From Streptococcaceae bacterium AF77-01CM03A (lineage in GTDB: Bacteria; Bacillota; Bacilli; Lactobacillales; Streptococcaceae), in the NCBI GenBank assembly GCA_027665725.1, contig JAQDDS010000001.1, positions 558,001-622,000 on the forward strand: DNA of 64,000 nt, in the 5' to 3' direction. A program made the translations under genes and the position numbers. This document shows, one piece after another, positions 46,323 to 55,890 of the stretch (positions are counted from its first letter, which is position 1; each line of letters starts with the position of its first letter). The notes beneath the pieces were generated by a model, which saw only the letters and a list, made by a program, of their open reading frames with translations, made no database searches and was not told the origin of the DNA.

Positions 46323-47975
46323 ATGTCATTTGATGGATTTTTTTTACACCACATGGTTGAGGAATTGCGAGCTGAACTACTAAACGGTCGCATTCAAAAA
46401 ATTAATCAACCCTTTGACCAAGAATTGGTCTTACAAATCCGTAGCAATCGCCAAAGTCATCGTCTGCTCCTTTCTGCTCACCCTGTTTTTGGACGCATCC
46501 AGTTGACAGAAACGACTTTTGAAAACCCTGCTCAACCTTCTACCTTTATCATGGTTTTGAGGAAATATTTACAGGGTGCTGTTATCGAGTCTATCGAGCA
46601 GATTGAAAACGATCGAATCGTTGAAATCACTGTTTCTAACAAAAATGAGATCGGAGACAATATCCAAGCCACCCTCATCATTGAGATTATGGGTAAACAT
46701 AGTAATATCCTCCTTGTAGATAAAAGTAGTCACAAGATTCTTGAAGTTATAAAGCATATTGGCTTTTCACAAAATAGTTACCGTACACTCCTACCTGGTG
46801 CTACCTATATAGCTCCTCCGAGTACAAAGGCTCTGAATCCTTTTACCATTAAGGATGAAAAACTTTTTGAAATCCTACAAACACAGGAATTGACAGCTAA
46901 AAACATTCAAAGCCTCTTCCAAGGTTTAGGCCGTGATACGGCATCTGAATTAGAAAATTTACTAACTGATGATAGACTTTCCAATTTCCGTAAATTTTTT
47001 AATCAAGAAACAAACCCATGCTTAACGGATAAGTCTTTTTCTTGTGTCTCTTTTTCAACTAAAATTGAAGGACATTTTTCAAGCTTATCTCAACTTCTTG
47101 ATGTTTTTTACAAAGATAAGGCAGAACGTGATCGTGTCAAACAGCAGGCTAGTGAACTCATTCGTCGTGTTGAAAATGAACTACAAAAAAATCGCCAAAA
47201 ACTGAAGAAACAAGAAAAAGAACTTCAAGCTACCGAAAACGCTGAAGAATTCCGTCAAAAAGGCGAGTTACTAACGACTTTCCTTCATCAAGTTCCAAAC
47301 GATCAAGACCAAGTAATCTTGGATAACTACTACACCAATCAACCTATCACAATTTCTCTCGATAAAGCTTTAACACCAAACCAAAATGCTCAAAAATACT
47401 TCAAACGTTATCAGAAGTTAAAAGAGGCTGTCAAATACCTGACTGATCTAATTGAAGAAACCAAGGCTACCATTCTTTATCTGGAAAGCGTCGAAACAGT
47501 CCTCAACCAAGCTGGACTAGATGAAATTGCTGAAATTCGTGAAGAATTAATTCAAACAGGCTTTATTAGAAGACGCCAACGCGAGAAAATTCAAAAGCGT
47601 AAAAAGCCAGAAAAATATCTGGCTAGCGATAGTAAAACCATTATTCTCGTTGGACGAAACAATCTTCAAAACGAAGAGTTGACCTTTAAAATAGCACGCA
47701 AAGAGGAACTTTGGTTCCATGCTAAGGATATACCAGGAAGCCACGTTGTCATCTCAGGAAATCTGAATCCTTCTGACGAAGTCAAGACGGATGCTGCAGA
47801 ACTAGCTGCCTACTATTCGAAAGGACGCCTTTCCAATCTCGTTCAAGTTGATATGATTGAGGTTAAAAAACTCAATAAACCAACTGGTGGGAAACCTGGA
47901 TTCGTGACTTATACAGGTCAAAAGACGCTACGTGTGACACCTGATTCTGAAAAAATTCAATCCATGAAATTATAA
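46323..47975 (+). CDS. pavA: PavA/FbpA fibronectin-binding NFACT protein
   Basis: 550 residues from the ATG at 46323, chosen because AAGGAGAGAACC precedes it and it begins MSFDGFFLHHMVEEL. It has the NFACT-N domain, a long coiled coil (about 270-420) and the NFACT-R domain ending in SHVVISGN. PavA binds fibronectin on the streptococcal surface although it lacks a signal peptide or anchor. The family (RqcH) also acts in ribosome rescue by adding Ala tails, so a cytosolic role is probably the primary one. Confidence 0.95.
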   Translation: MSFDGFFLHHMVEELRAELLNGRIQKINQPFDQELVLQIRSNRQSHRLLLSAHPVFGRIQLTETTFENPAQPSTFIMVLRKYLQGAVIESIEQIENDRIVEITVSNKNEIGDNIQATLIIEIMGKHSNILLVDKSSHKILEVIKHIGFSQNSYRTLLPGATYIAPPSTKALNPFTIKDEKLFEILQTQELTAKNIQSLFQGLGRDTASELENLLTDDRLSNFRKFFNQETNPCLTDKSFSCVSFSTKIEGHFSSLSQLLDVFYKDKAERDRVKQQASELIRRVENELQKNRQKLKKQEKELQATENAEEFRQKGELLTTFLHQVPNDQDQVILDNYYTNQPITISLDKALTPNQNAQKYFKRYQKLKEAVKYLTDLIEETKATILYLESVETVLNQAGLDEIAEIREELIQTGFIRRRQREKIQKRKKPEKYLASDSKTIILVGRNNLQNEELTFKIARKEELWFHAKDIPGSHVVISGNLNPSDEVKTDAAELAAYYSKGRLSNLVQVDMIEVKKLNKPTGGKPGFVTYTGQKTLRVTPDSEKIQSMKL

Positions 47976-48032
47976 GATAAAAATTTGTAGTGAAACTCTT
48001 ACTACACTTTTATATAAAAGGAGGGGAGCTCA

Positions 48033-48893
48033 ATGCTACGGCATATTAAATCAACAATAACTATCATATTTGGAGCTGCTATCTTCGCCTTCGGACTTAC
48101 ATATTTTGTTGTTCCAAATCACTTATTTGAAGGTGGAGCTACGGGGATAACCTTGATAACCTACTATCTTTTTAATATCCCTATTTCGCTGATGAATATC
48201 TTGATTAATATCCCTCTCTTTCTACTTGCTTGGAAAATATTTGGACTAAGATCACTATATTCCAGTCTACTTGGAACCATTGCCGTCTCCGTCTGGTTAG
48301 CTATCTTTGAGAAGATTCCTCTTCAGTTTAACCTTGAAGGAGATCTCGTTGTGGTTTCTTTAGTAGCTGGTGTCCTCCTAGGTGTTGGACTTGGTGTTAT
48401 TTTCAACGCGGGTGGAACAACTGGTGGTACTGATATCGTCGCTCGTATCCTTAATAAATACACCCATATCTCTGTTGGAAAATTGCTTTTTGGACTTGAT
48501 TTTCTGATTCTAATGTTGATTTTAATCATCTTCCAAGACCTACGTCTTGTAACCTATACTCTCTTATTTGACTTCATCGTTTCAAGAGTTATTGACTTAA
48601 TCGGTGAGGGTGGATATGCTGGAAAAGGATTTATGATTATCACTCAAAAACCGATGGAATTAGCCGATAAAATTAACGAAGAACTCGGTCGTGGTGTTAC
48701 CTTTATCTCAGGACAAGGCTACTATAGCCAAAAGGACTTAAAGATCATTTACTGTATTGTCGCAAGAAACGAAATTGTCAAGATGAAAGAAATGATCCAT
48801 ACAGTTGATCCGATGGCCTTTATCACTATTACGGAGGCTCACGAAATCCTTGGAGAAGGGTTTACTTTCCCAGCAAGAGACGAGGTTTCTTAA
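48033..48893 (+). CDS. YitT family membrane protein
   Basis: 286 residues with about five helices and a cytosolic DUF2179 domain at the C-terminus (GRGVTFISGQGYYSQKDLKIIY). Function of the YitT/DUF161 family is unknown. A strong ribosome site AAAGGAGGGGAG precedes the ATG. It follows pavA by 57 bases and may be co-transcribed. Confidence 0.9.
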   Translation: MLRHIKSTITIIFGAAIFAFGLTYFVVPNHLFEGGATGITLITYYLFNIPISLMNILINIPLFLLAWKIFGLRSLYSSLLGTIAVSVWLAIFEKIPLQFNLEGDLVVVSLVAGVLLGVGLGVIFNAGGTTGGTDIVARILNKYTHISVGKLLFGLDFLILMLILIIFQDLRLVTYTLLFDFIVSRVIDLIGEGGYAGKGFMIITQKPMELADKINEELGRGVTFISGQGYYSQKDLKIIYCIVARNEIVKMKEMIHTVDPMAFITITEAHEILGEGFTFPARDEVS

Positions 48894-48903
48894 CCTTAAA
48901 ATA

Positions 48904-48938
48904 AAAAAGTAACTTCAATAGTTGAAGTTACTTTTTTT
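48904..48938. terminator. Bidirectional terminator between yitT-type gene and nox
   Basis: AAAAAAGTAACTTCAA-TAG-TTGAAGTTACTTTTTTT, symmetric with A and T runs on either side, serving the two convergent genes. Confidence 0.9.
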
Positions 48939-48951
48939 GTCATATCATCAA

Positions 48952-50331
48952 TTATTTTTCTGCTGTAAGTGCAGCCATTGTGATGTAGTTGTATGGTTTA
49001 TTGAAGTGTGGCAAGAAGAATAGGTCTGTCAATGCTAATTTGTCAATTGTAACGTGTTCTTGAATAGCAAGTGAGAACATGTGAATTCCCATGCTAATTG
49101 CTGAATCACGAGATACCATTTGAGCACCAAGGATTTCACGGCTATCTTTATCAAAGACAATCTTGATAGCTACTTCATAGTTGTCATGTTTCATAAATTC
49201 TGGTTTTTGAAGGTCGTTGAATCCAGTTTCAGTTGCGTTGTAACCAGCAGCTTTTGCTTTTTCAAGTGTCAAACCAGTTGAAACCATGTGAAGACCATAG
49301 ATTGAGATACCGTTTGATCCTTGAACACCGATTCCTTCAAGCTCATGTCCACAAGCATTGTAAGCACCTACGATACCAGTACGAACAGCGTTTGATGCAA
49401 GAGCGATGTAGCTAGTGTCTTTACGAGCGTTGTCATAAACAGTCGCACAGTCACCAACAGCATATACACCTGGGATAGATGTTTCTTGTTTCTTGTCAAC
49501 AAGGAAAGCACCGTTACGGAAGAGTTCAATCTTACCATCAGCAAGTGCAGTGTTTGGACGGAAACCAACTGCAAGAACAACCATATCCACATCAAATGTT
49601 TCTTTGTCAGTGATCAAGCGTTCAACTTTTCCTTCACCTTCGATAGCTTTAACAGTTTGACCAAGTGCCAAACGGATGTTGTGGTCTTCCAAGTTTTTAG
49701 CCATCATTTGTGTGAAGTCTTTGTCATAGTATCCGTTCAATACAGTGTCAACAATATCAACAAGGACAACTTCTTTTCCAAGACGTTCGAAAGCTTCAGC
49801 AAGCTCAACACCGATGTAACCACCACCTACAACAGCGATACGCTCAAGGTGTTTGCTCTTGTCAGCAAGTTTATTGATAACTTCTTCTGCGTTTTGGTAC
49901 AATTTAACGAATTGTACGTTTTCAAGAGTTGCTTTGAACTCACGGTTACCTTTAACGATTTCAACGCCTTCGATCGGTGGCAAGATTGGAGTTGAACCAG
50001 TCGCAAAGATCAATTTGTCATAAGACTCTTTGTGTTCTTGACCTTCAACTTCTGCTGTCACAACTTTATTGTCATAGTCGATTGAAAGAACAGGTGAGTT
50101 CATGTAAACTTTAGCACCTTTTGCTTCCAATTTTTCTTTATCAGAGTAGAACAATCCTTCAGCGCCGTCGATTTGTTCACCAATCCAAAGAGCCATTCCA
50201 CATCCAAGGAATGAAATGTTTGAGTTTTGGTCAAATACAACGATTTCGTTTTCGTTTCCAAAGTTGTCCAACATAGTGTTGATACATGCAGTTCCAGCGT
50301 GGTTAGCACCCACGACTACGATTTTACTCAT
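48952..50331 (-). CDS. nox: H2O-forming NADH oxidase
   Basis: 459 residues of the CoA-disulfide-reductase/Nox family. FAD motif [12 protein letters not shown], redox-active C44 in [12 protein letters not shown] motif [15 protein letters not shown] and a second FAD site with [11 protein letters not shown]. It reduces O2 to water at the expense of NADH, restoring NAD+ and limiting peroxide. It is transcribed divergently from apbE; a cre site overlaps its promoter. Confidence 0.97.
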   Translation of the reverse strand: MSKIVVVGANHAGTACINTMLDNFGNENEIVVFDQNSNISFLGCGMALWIGEQIDGAEGLFYSDKEKLEAKGAKVYMNSPVLSIDYDNKVVTAEVEGQEHKESYDKLIFATGSTPILPPIEGVEIVKGNREFKATLENVQFVKLYQNAEEVINKLADKSKHLERIAVVGGGYIGVELAEAFERLGKEVVLVDIVDTVLNGYYDKDFTQMMAKNLEDHNIRLALGQTVKAIEGEGKVERLITDKETFDVDMVVLAVGFRPNTALADGKIELFRNGAFLVDKKQETSIPGVYAVGDCATVYDNARKDTSYIALASNAVRTGIVGAYNACGHELEGIGVQGSNGISIYGLHMVSTGLTLEKAKAAGYNATETGFNDLQKPEFMKHDNYEVAIKIVFDKDSREILGAQMVSRDSAISMGIHMFSLAIQEHVTIDKLALTDLFFLPHFNKPYNYITMAALTAEK

Positions 50332-50369
50332 AAGATAAATCCTACCTTTATTTTTTTATTTACCTTTCA

Positions 50370-50398
50370 AGTATACCATTATCTGTGAACGTTTTCAA
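50370..50398 (-). promoter_or_regulatory. Promoter of nox
   Basis: Minus strand TTGAAA (50393-50398), 17 bases, TATACT (50370-50375) with TGG before it. Confidence 0.75.
50384..50397. promoter_or_regulatory. cre (CcpA) site in the nox promoter
   Basis: TGAAAACGTTCACA on the minus strand fits the catabolite-response consensus TGWNANCGNTNWCA at every defined position and overlaps the -35 box and spacer of nox. Confidence 0.75.
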
Positions 50399-50531
50399 GA
50401 CTTTTAACCCGTTTGATGTTATTTAAGAAAGTTTTTGAAAGATATATCAATTTGTTTTCAAAGAGTCCACATTGATTTGGAGCTGTTTTTATTTTTTTAA
50501 GCATATTTCTTGACTTTTTGTAAAAAATGAT

Positions 50532-50560
50532 TTGTGAAAACGCTGACTTTATGATATTCT
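50532..50560 (+). promoter_or_regulatory. Promoter of the apbE operon
   Basis: TTGTGA (50532-50537), 17 bases, TATTCT (50555-50560) with TGA before it. A cre-like sequence TGAAAACGCTGACT (50535-50548), one mismatch from consensus, overlaps the -35 box. The rest of the 318-base nox-apbE spacer shows no gene. Confidence 0.65.
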
Positions 50561-50649
50561 ATTTATATGGAAATAAATTATAAATTTTAAATTTCTTATT
50601 AATTCAAGATTTGTAGCTATTTCCCAATGATTCGAAGGGAGTTGATTCT

Positions 50650-51570
50650 TTGTCTCTTAGTTCATCATCTGAGCGATTAATGGGAACTACGATTACTATT
50701 TCCTTAGTACATGAACAAGCCGATAATCTTCTCCGTCAAGCTTTTGATTTGCTCAAGGAACTTGAATTCCGCTTCAATGCCAACAGTACTGAATCTGAAT
50801 TAATGGAAATTAACTATCAGGCAGGTATTGCCCCAGTTAAAGTCCACCCTGATTTGTTTGAGCTGATTTCATTAGGTCTAGAACACAGTCTAGCTCCTAA
50901 AAGTCATCTCAATATTAGTATAGGGCCTTTGGTTCAAACCTGGCGTATTGGTTTTTCCGATGCAAAGGTTGCAAGCCCTGAAGAAATTGCTTCAGCCTTA
51001 CCACTAATAGACCCTCATTTTATTAAACTCGATTCAGTCAATTCTACAGTTTTCCTAGAGAAAAAGGGAATGAAAATTGACTTAGGGTGTTTAGCAAAGG
51101 GGTACAGTGCAGATAAGGTTGCAGCTTTCTTAAAAGAAAACGGCGTCACTTCTGCTCTTATCAATCTTGGAGGAAACATCCTCACAATTGGGAACAACCA
51201 ATCAAAAGATGGACGTCCTTGGCAAATCGGCATTCAAGATCCAAATAATCCACGCGGTAATCACCTGATGACCTTATCCATTACTGGAAAATCAGTGGTT
51301 ACATCTGGGATTTATGAACGGCATCTTGAAATCAATGGCAAGGATTATCATCACATTTTCGATAGTGAAACAGGCTATCCTATTGAAACGGATTTAGCTA
51401 GTTTAACCATTATATCTGACCGCTCTGTTGACGGCGAGATATGGACCACACGATTATTTGGCGAACGTAGCGCATCTATTATGTGGCAAGTCGAAAATAT
51501 TGATGGTATCGAAGCCATCCTCATTGACAAAGATGGACGCTTAGCTTGTTCATCTGGTATCCAACGATAA
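50650..51570 (+). CDS. apbE: ApbE FAD:protein FMN transferase, cytosolic
   Basis: 306 residues with a TTG start at 50650, supported by AAGGGAG eight bases upstream. The product begins directly at the family motif ERLMGTTITI with no signal peptide or lipobox, so it should act in the cytosol. Conserved DLGCLAKGYSADK, LINLGGNI and TSGIYERHL form the FAD/Mg site. ApbE moves FMN from FAD to a Thr or Ser in a D-x-x-s/t-g-A-T/S motif of the target protein. Such a motif occurs twice in the protein encoded two genes downstream, making it the obvious client. Confidence 0.95.
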   Translation: MSLSSSSERLMGTTITISLVHEQADNLLRQAFDLLKELEFRFNANSTESELMEINYQAGIAPVKVHPDLFELISLGLEHSLAPKSHLNISIGPLVQTWRIGFSDAKVASPEEIASALPLIDPHFIKLDSVNSTVFLEKKGMKIDLGCLAKGYSADKVAAFLKENGVTSALINLGGNILTIGNNQSKDGRPWQIGIQDPNNPRGNHLMTLSITGKSVVTSGIYERHLEINGKDYHHIFDSETGYPIETDLASLTIISDRSVDGEIWTTRLFGERSASIMWQVENIDGIEAILIDKDGRLACSSGIQR

Positions 51571-51604
51571 ATCATTAATAATGCAAAAAGAGAAAGGAAA
51601 GCCC

Positions 51605-52210
51605 ATGCTTAAACTTATTGCTATTGTAGGAACTAACTCAAAACGTTCCACAAACCGCCAACTGCTTCAATACATGCAGAAACACTTTGCTGATAAAGCA
51701 GAAATCGAATTGGTAGAAATTAAAGATCTACCTGTATTTAACAAACCAGCTGACAAACAAATCCCAGCTGAAGCTACGGAAATCGCTGCTAAAATCGAAG
51801 CCGCTGATGGAGTTATTATCGGTACACCTGAATACGATCACTCAATCCCAGCTGTTCTTATGAGCGCTCTTGCTTGGATTTCATATGGTGTATTCCCGCT
51901 TTTGAACAAACCTGTTATGATTACAGGTGCTTCATATGGTACACTCGGTTCATCACGTGCTCAATTGCAACTTCGTCAAATTCTTAATGCTCCTGAAATC
52001 AAAGCAAATGTTCTCCCAGATGAATTCTTGCTTTCACATTCTCTTCAAGCATTTGATCAAAATGGTGACTTGGTAGATCTTGATGTCATCAAGAAATTGG
52101 ATGCCATCTTTGATGACTTCCGTATCTTTGTTAAAGTTACTGAGAAATTGCGTAACGCACAAGAGCTTCTTCGCAAAGATGCTGAAGATTTTGATTGGGA
52201 AAATTTGTAA
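51605..52210 (+). CDS. NADPH-dependent FMN reductase family protein
   Basis: 201 residues, flavodoxin-like fold with LIAIVGTNSKRSTNRQLL and GTPEYDHSIPAVLMSALAW, the FMN_red motifs. The start is the ATG at 51605 behind AAAGGAAAG. It should bind FMN non-covalently and use NAD(P)H. It is similar in length and sequence to the first domain of the next gene, so the two may form a heterodimer. Lies 34 bases after apbE and 17 before the next gene. Confidence 0.9.
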   Translation: MLKLIAIVGTNSKRSTNRQLLQYMQKHFADKAEIELVEIKDLPVFNKPADKQIPAEATEIAAKIEAADGVIIGTPEYDHSIPAVLMSALAWISYGVFPLLNKPVMITGASYGTLGSSRAQLQLRQILNAPEIKANVLPDEFLLSHSLQAFDQNGDLVDLDVIKKLDAIFDDFRIFVKVTEKLRNAQELLRKDAEDFDWENL

Positions 52211-52227
52211 GATAGGAGATCGAAAGA

Positions 52228-53472
52228 ATGAAATTTGTTGGACTTGTTGGATCAAACTACGATCAATCATATAACCGCAAACTCTTGGAGTTCATCCGCC
52301 GTCAGTTTAAATTTAAATTTGAACTAGAAGTTTTGGAAATCGATGAAGTTCCAATGTTTAACCAAGACGAAAAATGGGACGAGAGCTTCCAGTTGCGCCT
52401 TCTTTACAACAAAATTACTCGAGCTGATGGTGTGATTATTGCTACTCCAGAGCACAACCACACTATTTCTGCTTCACTTAAGTCAGTCCTTGAATGGCTT
52501 TCATTTGAAGTTCATCCATTTGAAAACAAACCAGTTATGATTGTGGGTGCTTCATATTATGACCAAGGTACTTCACGTGCTCAAGTTCACCTTCGTAAAA
52601 TTCTTGATGCACCAGGAGTGAATGCCTACACATTACCAGGTAATGAATTCCTTCTTGGAAAAGCCAAAGAAGCTTTTGATGCAAATGGAAACATTATTAA
52701 CGAAGGAACTGTTAAATTCCTTGAAACTTGCTTAGATAACTTTGTCAAATACGTAGGAGTCGTATCTAATTTGAAAAAACCAAAACCAATTGAACCAGAA
52801 GACTTGGATTGTGGAAAACCAATTGCCACAACAATTACAGAAGTTGACCCTGACGATCCAGAATGGGTAGAAAAAGTTGCAGAAATCACAGGAGCTGTAT
52901 CTGGTGATACATACGTTAAACTTGACCATGGTATCCTTACAGTTAACCAAATCGATATGTTCTTGAAAGCTATGCCTTTTGAGTTGACATATGCTGATGA
53001 TAACAACCAATTCCTCTACTACAACAACGCTCATCAAGATCCAGAAACAATGTTTGCGAAACGTGTACCACCTCAATCTGGTAGCCGTATGTCAACAGTT
53101 CACGGATCACTTCCACCAGCACGTATGAAAAACGTTGAGTGGGTTATCGGTACACTTCGCAATGGTAACCAAGAATATGTACGCACAATCGTTCCTGGTT
53201 CTCCTGCAGGTGTGATCAATACTCACAACTACCAAGCTATGTACTATCCTGATGGATCATATGCTGGTATCAATGAAATTGTCTTTAACTTCCAACCATG
53301 GCTTGACTGGTATTTGAAAGAAACTGGTCAACGTTTGGTAGGTGGTAGCGGACCTTTTGCTCCTGCTGGAGGTCATGGTGATGCAGATGCTACTTCTGGT
53401 GCATCTGACGCTGGAGGACATGGTGATGGTGGCCACGGAGCTGCTGATGCTACTTCTGGTGCAAGTAACTAA
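52228..53472 (+). CDS. FMN reductase-PAS fusion with twin flavinylation motifs
   Basis: 414 residues in three parts. (1) Residues 1-190: FMN reductase fold (FVGLVGSNYDQSYNRKLLEF, ATPEHNHTISASLKSVLEW). (2) About 235-365: a PAS-like domain, reading like the PAS part of DUF438 proteins (FELTYADDNNQFLYYN, WVIGTLRNGNQEYVRT). (3) 371-414: a Gly/His/Ala/Asp-rich tail with DATSGAS at 387-393 and again at 407-413. D-x-x-s/t-g-A-T/S is the ApbE flavinylation motif, so S393 and S413 are predicted FMN acceptors. No FMN_bind domain or signal peptide is seen. Third gene after apbE; a terminator follows. Confidence 0.88.
   Translation: MKFVGLVGSNYDQSYNRKLLEFIRRQFKFKFELEVLEIDEVPMFNQDEKWDESFQLRLLYNKITRADGVIIATPEHNHTISASLKSVLEWLSFEVHPFENKPVMIVGASYYDQGTSRAQVHLRKILDAPGVNAYTLPGNEFLLGKAKEAFDANGNIINEGTVKFLETCLDNFVKYVGVVSNLKKPKPIEPEDLDCGKPIATTITEVDPDDPEWVEKVAEITGAVSGDTYVKLDHGILTVNQIDMFLKAMPFELTYADDNNQFLYYNNAHQDPETMFAKRVPPQSGSRMSTVHGSLPPARMKNVEWVIGTLRNGNQEYVRTIVPGSPAGVINTHNYQAMYYPDGSYAGINEIVFNFQPWLDWYLKETGQRLVGGSGPFAPAGGHGDADATSGASDAGGHGDGGHGAADATSGASN
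53386..53466 (+). repeat. 60-base tandem repeat encoding the two DATSGAS motifs
   Basis: The codons for DATSGAS at 53386-53406 recur at 53446-53466. The first 18 bases of each are identical, and the copies are exactly 60 bases (20 codons) apart, within GGHGD-type linkers. The final Ser codon differs (tct, agt). Confidence 0.8.
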
Positions 53473-53480
53473 TAACTAAC

Positions 53481-53510
53481 AAAAAGGAACCATTTTGGGT
53501 TCCTTTTTTT
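53481..53510 (+). terminator. Terminator of the apbE operon
   Basis: AAAAAGGAACC-ATTTTG-GGTTCCTTTTTTT. Confidence 0.9.
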
Positions 53511-53520
53511 ATAATAGAAA

Positions 53521-53556
53521 TCTCGGTTCGCACACACAAACCGAGAATTTTTTTTT
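53521..53556. terminator. Terminator between apbE operon and the DUF896 gene
   Basis: TCTCGGTT-CGCACACACA-AACCGAGA with a nine-T run on the plus strand and TTTCTATT on the minus strand; backs up both directions. Confidence 0.75.
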
Positions 53557-53812
53557 ATGAACTCGGATCATCAAGACTACGGCCATGTAAACCCTTTTCG
53601 CGTTGTACCTGACGAAGTTTTTCAGGAGTCACATCATTTCCATCTTCATCTACGATTTTGATTCCTTCAATGTGGTGACGTACTGAACGACGATAGCCTT
53701 CGATATATTCCTCACGTAGTTTAGCTTGTTCTACTTTTTCCTCTGCAGTCAAGCCTTCTGTTTTTTTCTTTTTAGCGAGTTCATTAATACGAGCGATTTT
53801 TTCTGGTGTCAT
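53555..53812 (-). CDS. DUF896 (YnzC-like) small protein
   Basis: 85 residues, a helical hairpin typical of DUF896: [21 protein letters not shown] and [21 protein letters not shown]. YnzC in Bacillus is SOS-induced with unknown function. GGAGG precedes the ATG. It lies 15 bases after glyS and is probably on the glyQS transcript. Confidence 0.93.
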   Translation of the reverse strand: MTPEKIARINELAKKKKTEGLTAEEKVEQAKLREEYIEGYRRSVRHHIEGIKIVDEDGNDVTPEKLRQVQREKGLHGRSLDDPSS

Positions 53813-53827
53813 ATTTGGACCTCCAAT

Positions 53828-55864
53828 TTATTTTGTATTGAGAAGATTAAAAGCAGCCACTGTTTTTGCTTTATTCACAAGTTTAGCAAGGATAGCTAAA
53901 CGGTTGTTCTTCACATCAACATCTTCTGCCATAACCATGGTATTGTCAAAAAATGCATCAATTACAGGACTAAGAGCAAATAGTTGTGTTAATTTATCGC
54001 TTGCTGAACCTTTCAATTCTAGCTTTTCTACCGCTTGAGATAGTTCTTTTTCCTGCTCATTTTCAAAGAGGCTTGCATCAACTTTGACTGAAGCTTCTGC
54101 TTTTTCTGCTAGGTTAAAGGCACGAGATAATGACTCAACTGATGATTTGTAATCTTCAGTTTTCGCAGCTTCTGAAAGAGCTTCTGCTGCTTCAATCATA
54201 TCAGAAACAACAAAGTTCGAACTTGCGAGAACAGCTTCTTTAATATCTTTTGCAGTAGAACCCATCATCTTATCAACACGAGCTTTGATGAAGTTAAGCA
54301 CTTCTTCTTGGTTATCGTAAGTTAAACTATCAAACGATAAAGCATAAAGACTCGCAATCAACTCGTCCATTGGAATATTCCATCCAAAGTCTTCTAAAAT
54401 TCGAACAATTCCTTGTGTTGCACGTCGAAGAGCATATGGATCGTTTGAACCTGATGGAATCAAACCGACCGAGAAGAAAGATAAGAGAGTATCTAATTTA
54501 TCAGCTAGTGCAAGGATAGCACCAACTTTAGACTCAGGAAGGGCTCCGTCAGCTGAATCTGGAAGATAGTGCTCGCGAATGGCTTGCGCAACTGTAGGAT
54601 TTTCACCAGCAAGCAGAGCATACTTCTCACCCATGATTCCTTGAAGCTCATCAAATTCACCAACCATACCGGTTAAGAGGTCAAATTTATAAATGGCTGC
54701 AGCACGAGCAAGATCAATAGATTCATCAACTGATAGACCAGCTTTTTCAGCTAGCAGGATAGCAATTTGTCCTGTACGAATCATGTGTTCACGAAGTGAA
54801 CCAATCTTTTCATGGAAGGTTACGTGTGAAAGTTTAGCAACTAAATCTTCAATCTTGAGTTTTTGGTCTTCACGCCAGAAGAATTCTCCATCTTCCAAGC
54901 GGGCAACCAAAACTTTCTCATTTCCTCGAATGACATTTTCCAAGTGTTCAGCATTTCCGTTACGAACTGAAATGAAGTTTGGTTTTAGATTTCCATCAAG
55001 ATCACGGACAACAAAATAACGTTGATGAGTTTCCATTGAAGTAACCAAAACTTCTTCTGGAACTTCTAGGTATTTAGGATCAAAATTACCCATAAAAGCG
55101 GTTGGATATTCGACCAAGTTTAAGACTTCGTTTAAAAGTCCTTCATCAATCTGTACTTGAACGCCTTGTTCTGCTTCAATTTCCTTGATTTGTTCACGAA
55201 TCATATTTTCACGTTCAATGCTATCAGCAATGACATAGACTTTTCGTAAATCCTCTTCGTAACTATCAGCATGACGGATTTCTACTTCATGACCAAGGAA
55301 ACGGTGTCCGCGACTGACTCTGCCTGAATGGATGTCTAGGAAGTCCATTTCAAGAGCTTCATCATCCAAAAGCACTGTCAAAGTGTGGACCGGACGGATA
55401 TATTCAAAAGTATTGTTTGCCCAATGCATGCTAACAGGGAAGCTTAAGCTAGCCAAGACTTCTGGAATTCCAGTCAAAACTTCTTCTGCTGGTTTTCCAG
55501 CCTCATGCTTAGTTACGTAGACATATTCTTCACCCTTGATTTCACGGAATTCAATGTCATCTACCGTCAAGCCTTTCCCACGGACGAATCCTTGAGCTGC
55601 TTTAGAGAAATTTCCTTCTGCATCCAAAGCAATTTTCTTAGAAGGTCCTTTAAAATCTTCAGTCAAATCCGTTTGTTGTTCTGCCAAACCAAGTACACGA
55701 ACAGCCAAACGACGTGGAGTTGAGAAAGTTTGAATTCCTTCGTATGAAAGGCGATTTTCATCCAAGAAGGCTGCCATTTTTTCACCTAGTTGTTTTTCAC
55801 TTGGTGTGACAACGTAGGCTGGTAACTCTTCGAGTCCTAATTCTACTAATAAGTTTTTTGTCAT
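53828..55864 (-). CDS. glyS: Glycyl-tRNA synthetase beta subunit
   Basis: 678 residues, the usual length, opening [19 protein letters not shown], with [11 protein letters not shown] and an HD-type region. The beta subunit binds tRNA-Gly and, with GlyQ, forms the alpha2-beta2 enzyme. AAGGAAG precedes the ATG. A 281-base spacer with nested inverted repeats separates it from glyQ. Confidence 0.97.
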   Translation of the reverse strand: MTKNLLVELGLEELPAYVVTPSEKQLGEKMAAFLDENRLSYEGIQTFSTPRRLAVRVLGLAEQQTDLTEDFKGPSKKIALDAEGNFSKAAQGFVRGKGLTVDDIEFREIKGEEYVYVTKHEAGKPAEEVLTGIPEVLASLSFPVSMHWANNTFEYIRPVHTLTVLLDDEALEMDFLDIHSGRVSRGHRFLGHEVEIRHADSYEEDLRKVYVIADSIERENMIREQIKEIEAEQGVQVQIDEGLLNEVLNLVEYPTAFMGNFDPKYLEVPEEVLVTSMETHQRYFVVRDLDGNLKPNFISVRNGNAEHLENVIRGNEKVLVARLEDGEFFWREDQKLKIEDLVAKLSHVTFHEKIGSLREHMIRTGQIAILLAEKAGLSVDESIDLARAAAIYKFDLLTGMVGEFDELQGIMGEKYALLAGENPTVAQAIREHYLPDSADGALPESKVGAILALADKLDTLLSFFSVGLIPSGSNDPYALRRATQGIVRILEDFGWNIPMDELIASLYALSFDSLTYDNQEEVLNFIKARVDKMMGSTAKDIKEAVLASSNFVVSDMIEAAEALSEAAKTEDYKSSVESLSRAFNLAEKAEASVKVDASLFENEQEKELSQAVEKLELKGSASDKLTQLFALSPVIDAFFDNTMVMAEDVDVKNNRLAILAKLVNKAKTVAAFNLLNTK

Positions 55865-55890
55865 GTTTCTTCCTTTACAAAATTCTTTTT

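Noticed and set aside
49486..49995. 169-codon plus-strand frame inside nox
   Set aside because: It is opposite the conserved nox coding sequence, has very unusual composition (Phe, Asn, Cys rich) and no ribosome site.
52626..53076. 126- and 114-codon minus-strand frames inside the reductase-PAS gene
   Set aside because: Shadow frames of a gene with clear domain matches; no promoter or ribosome site.
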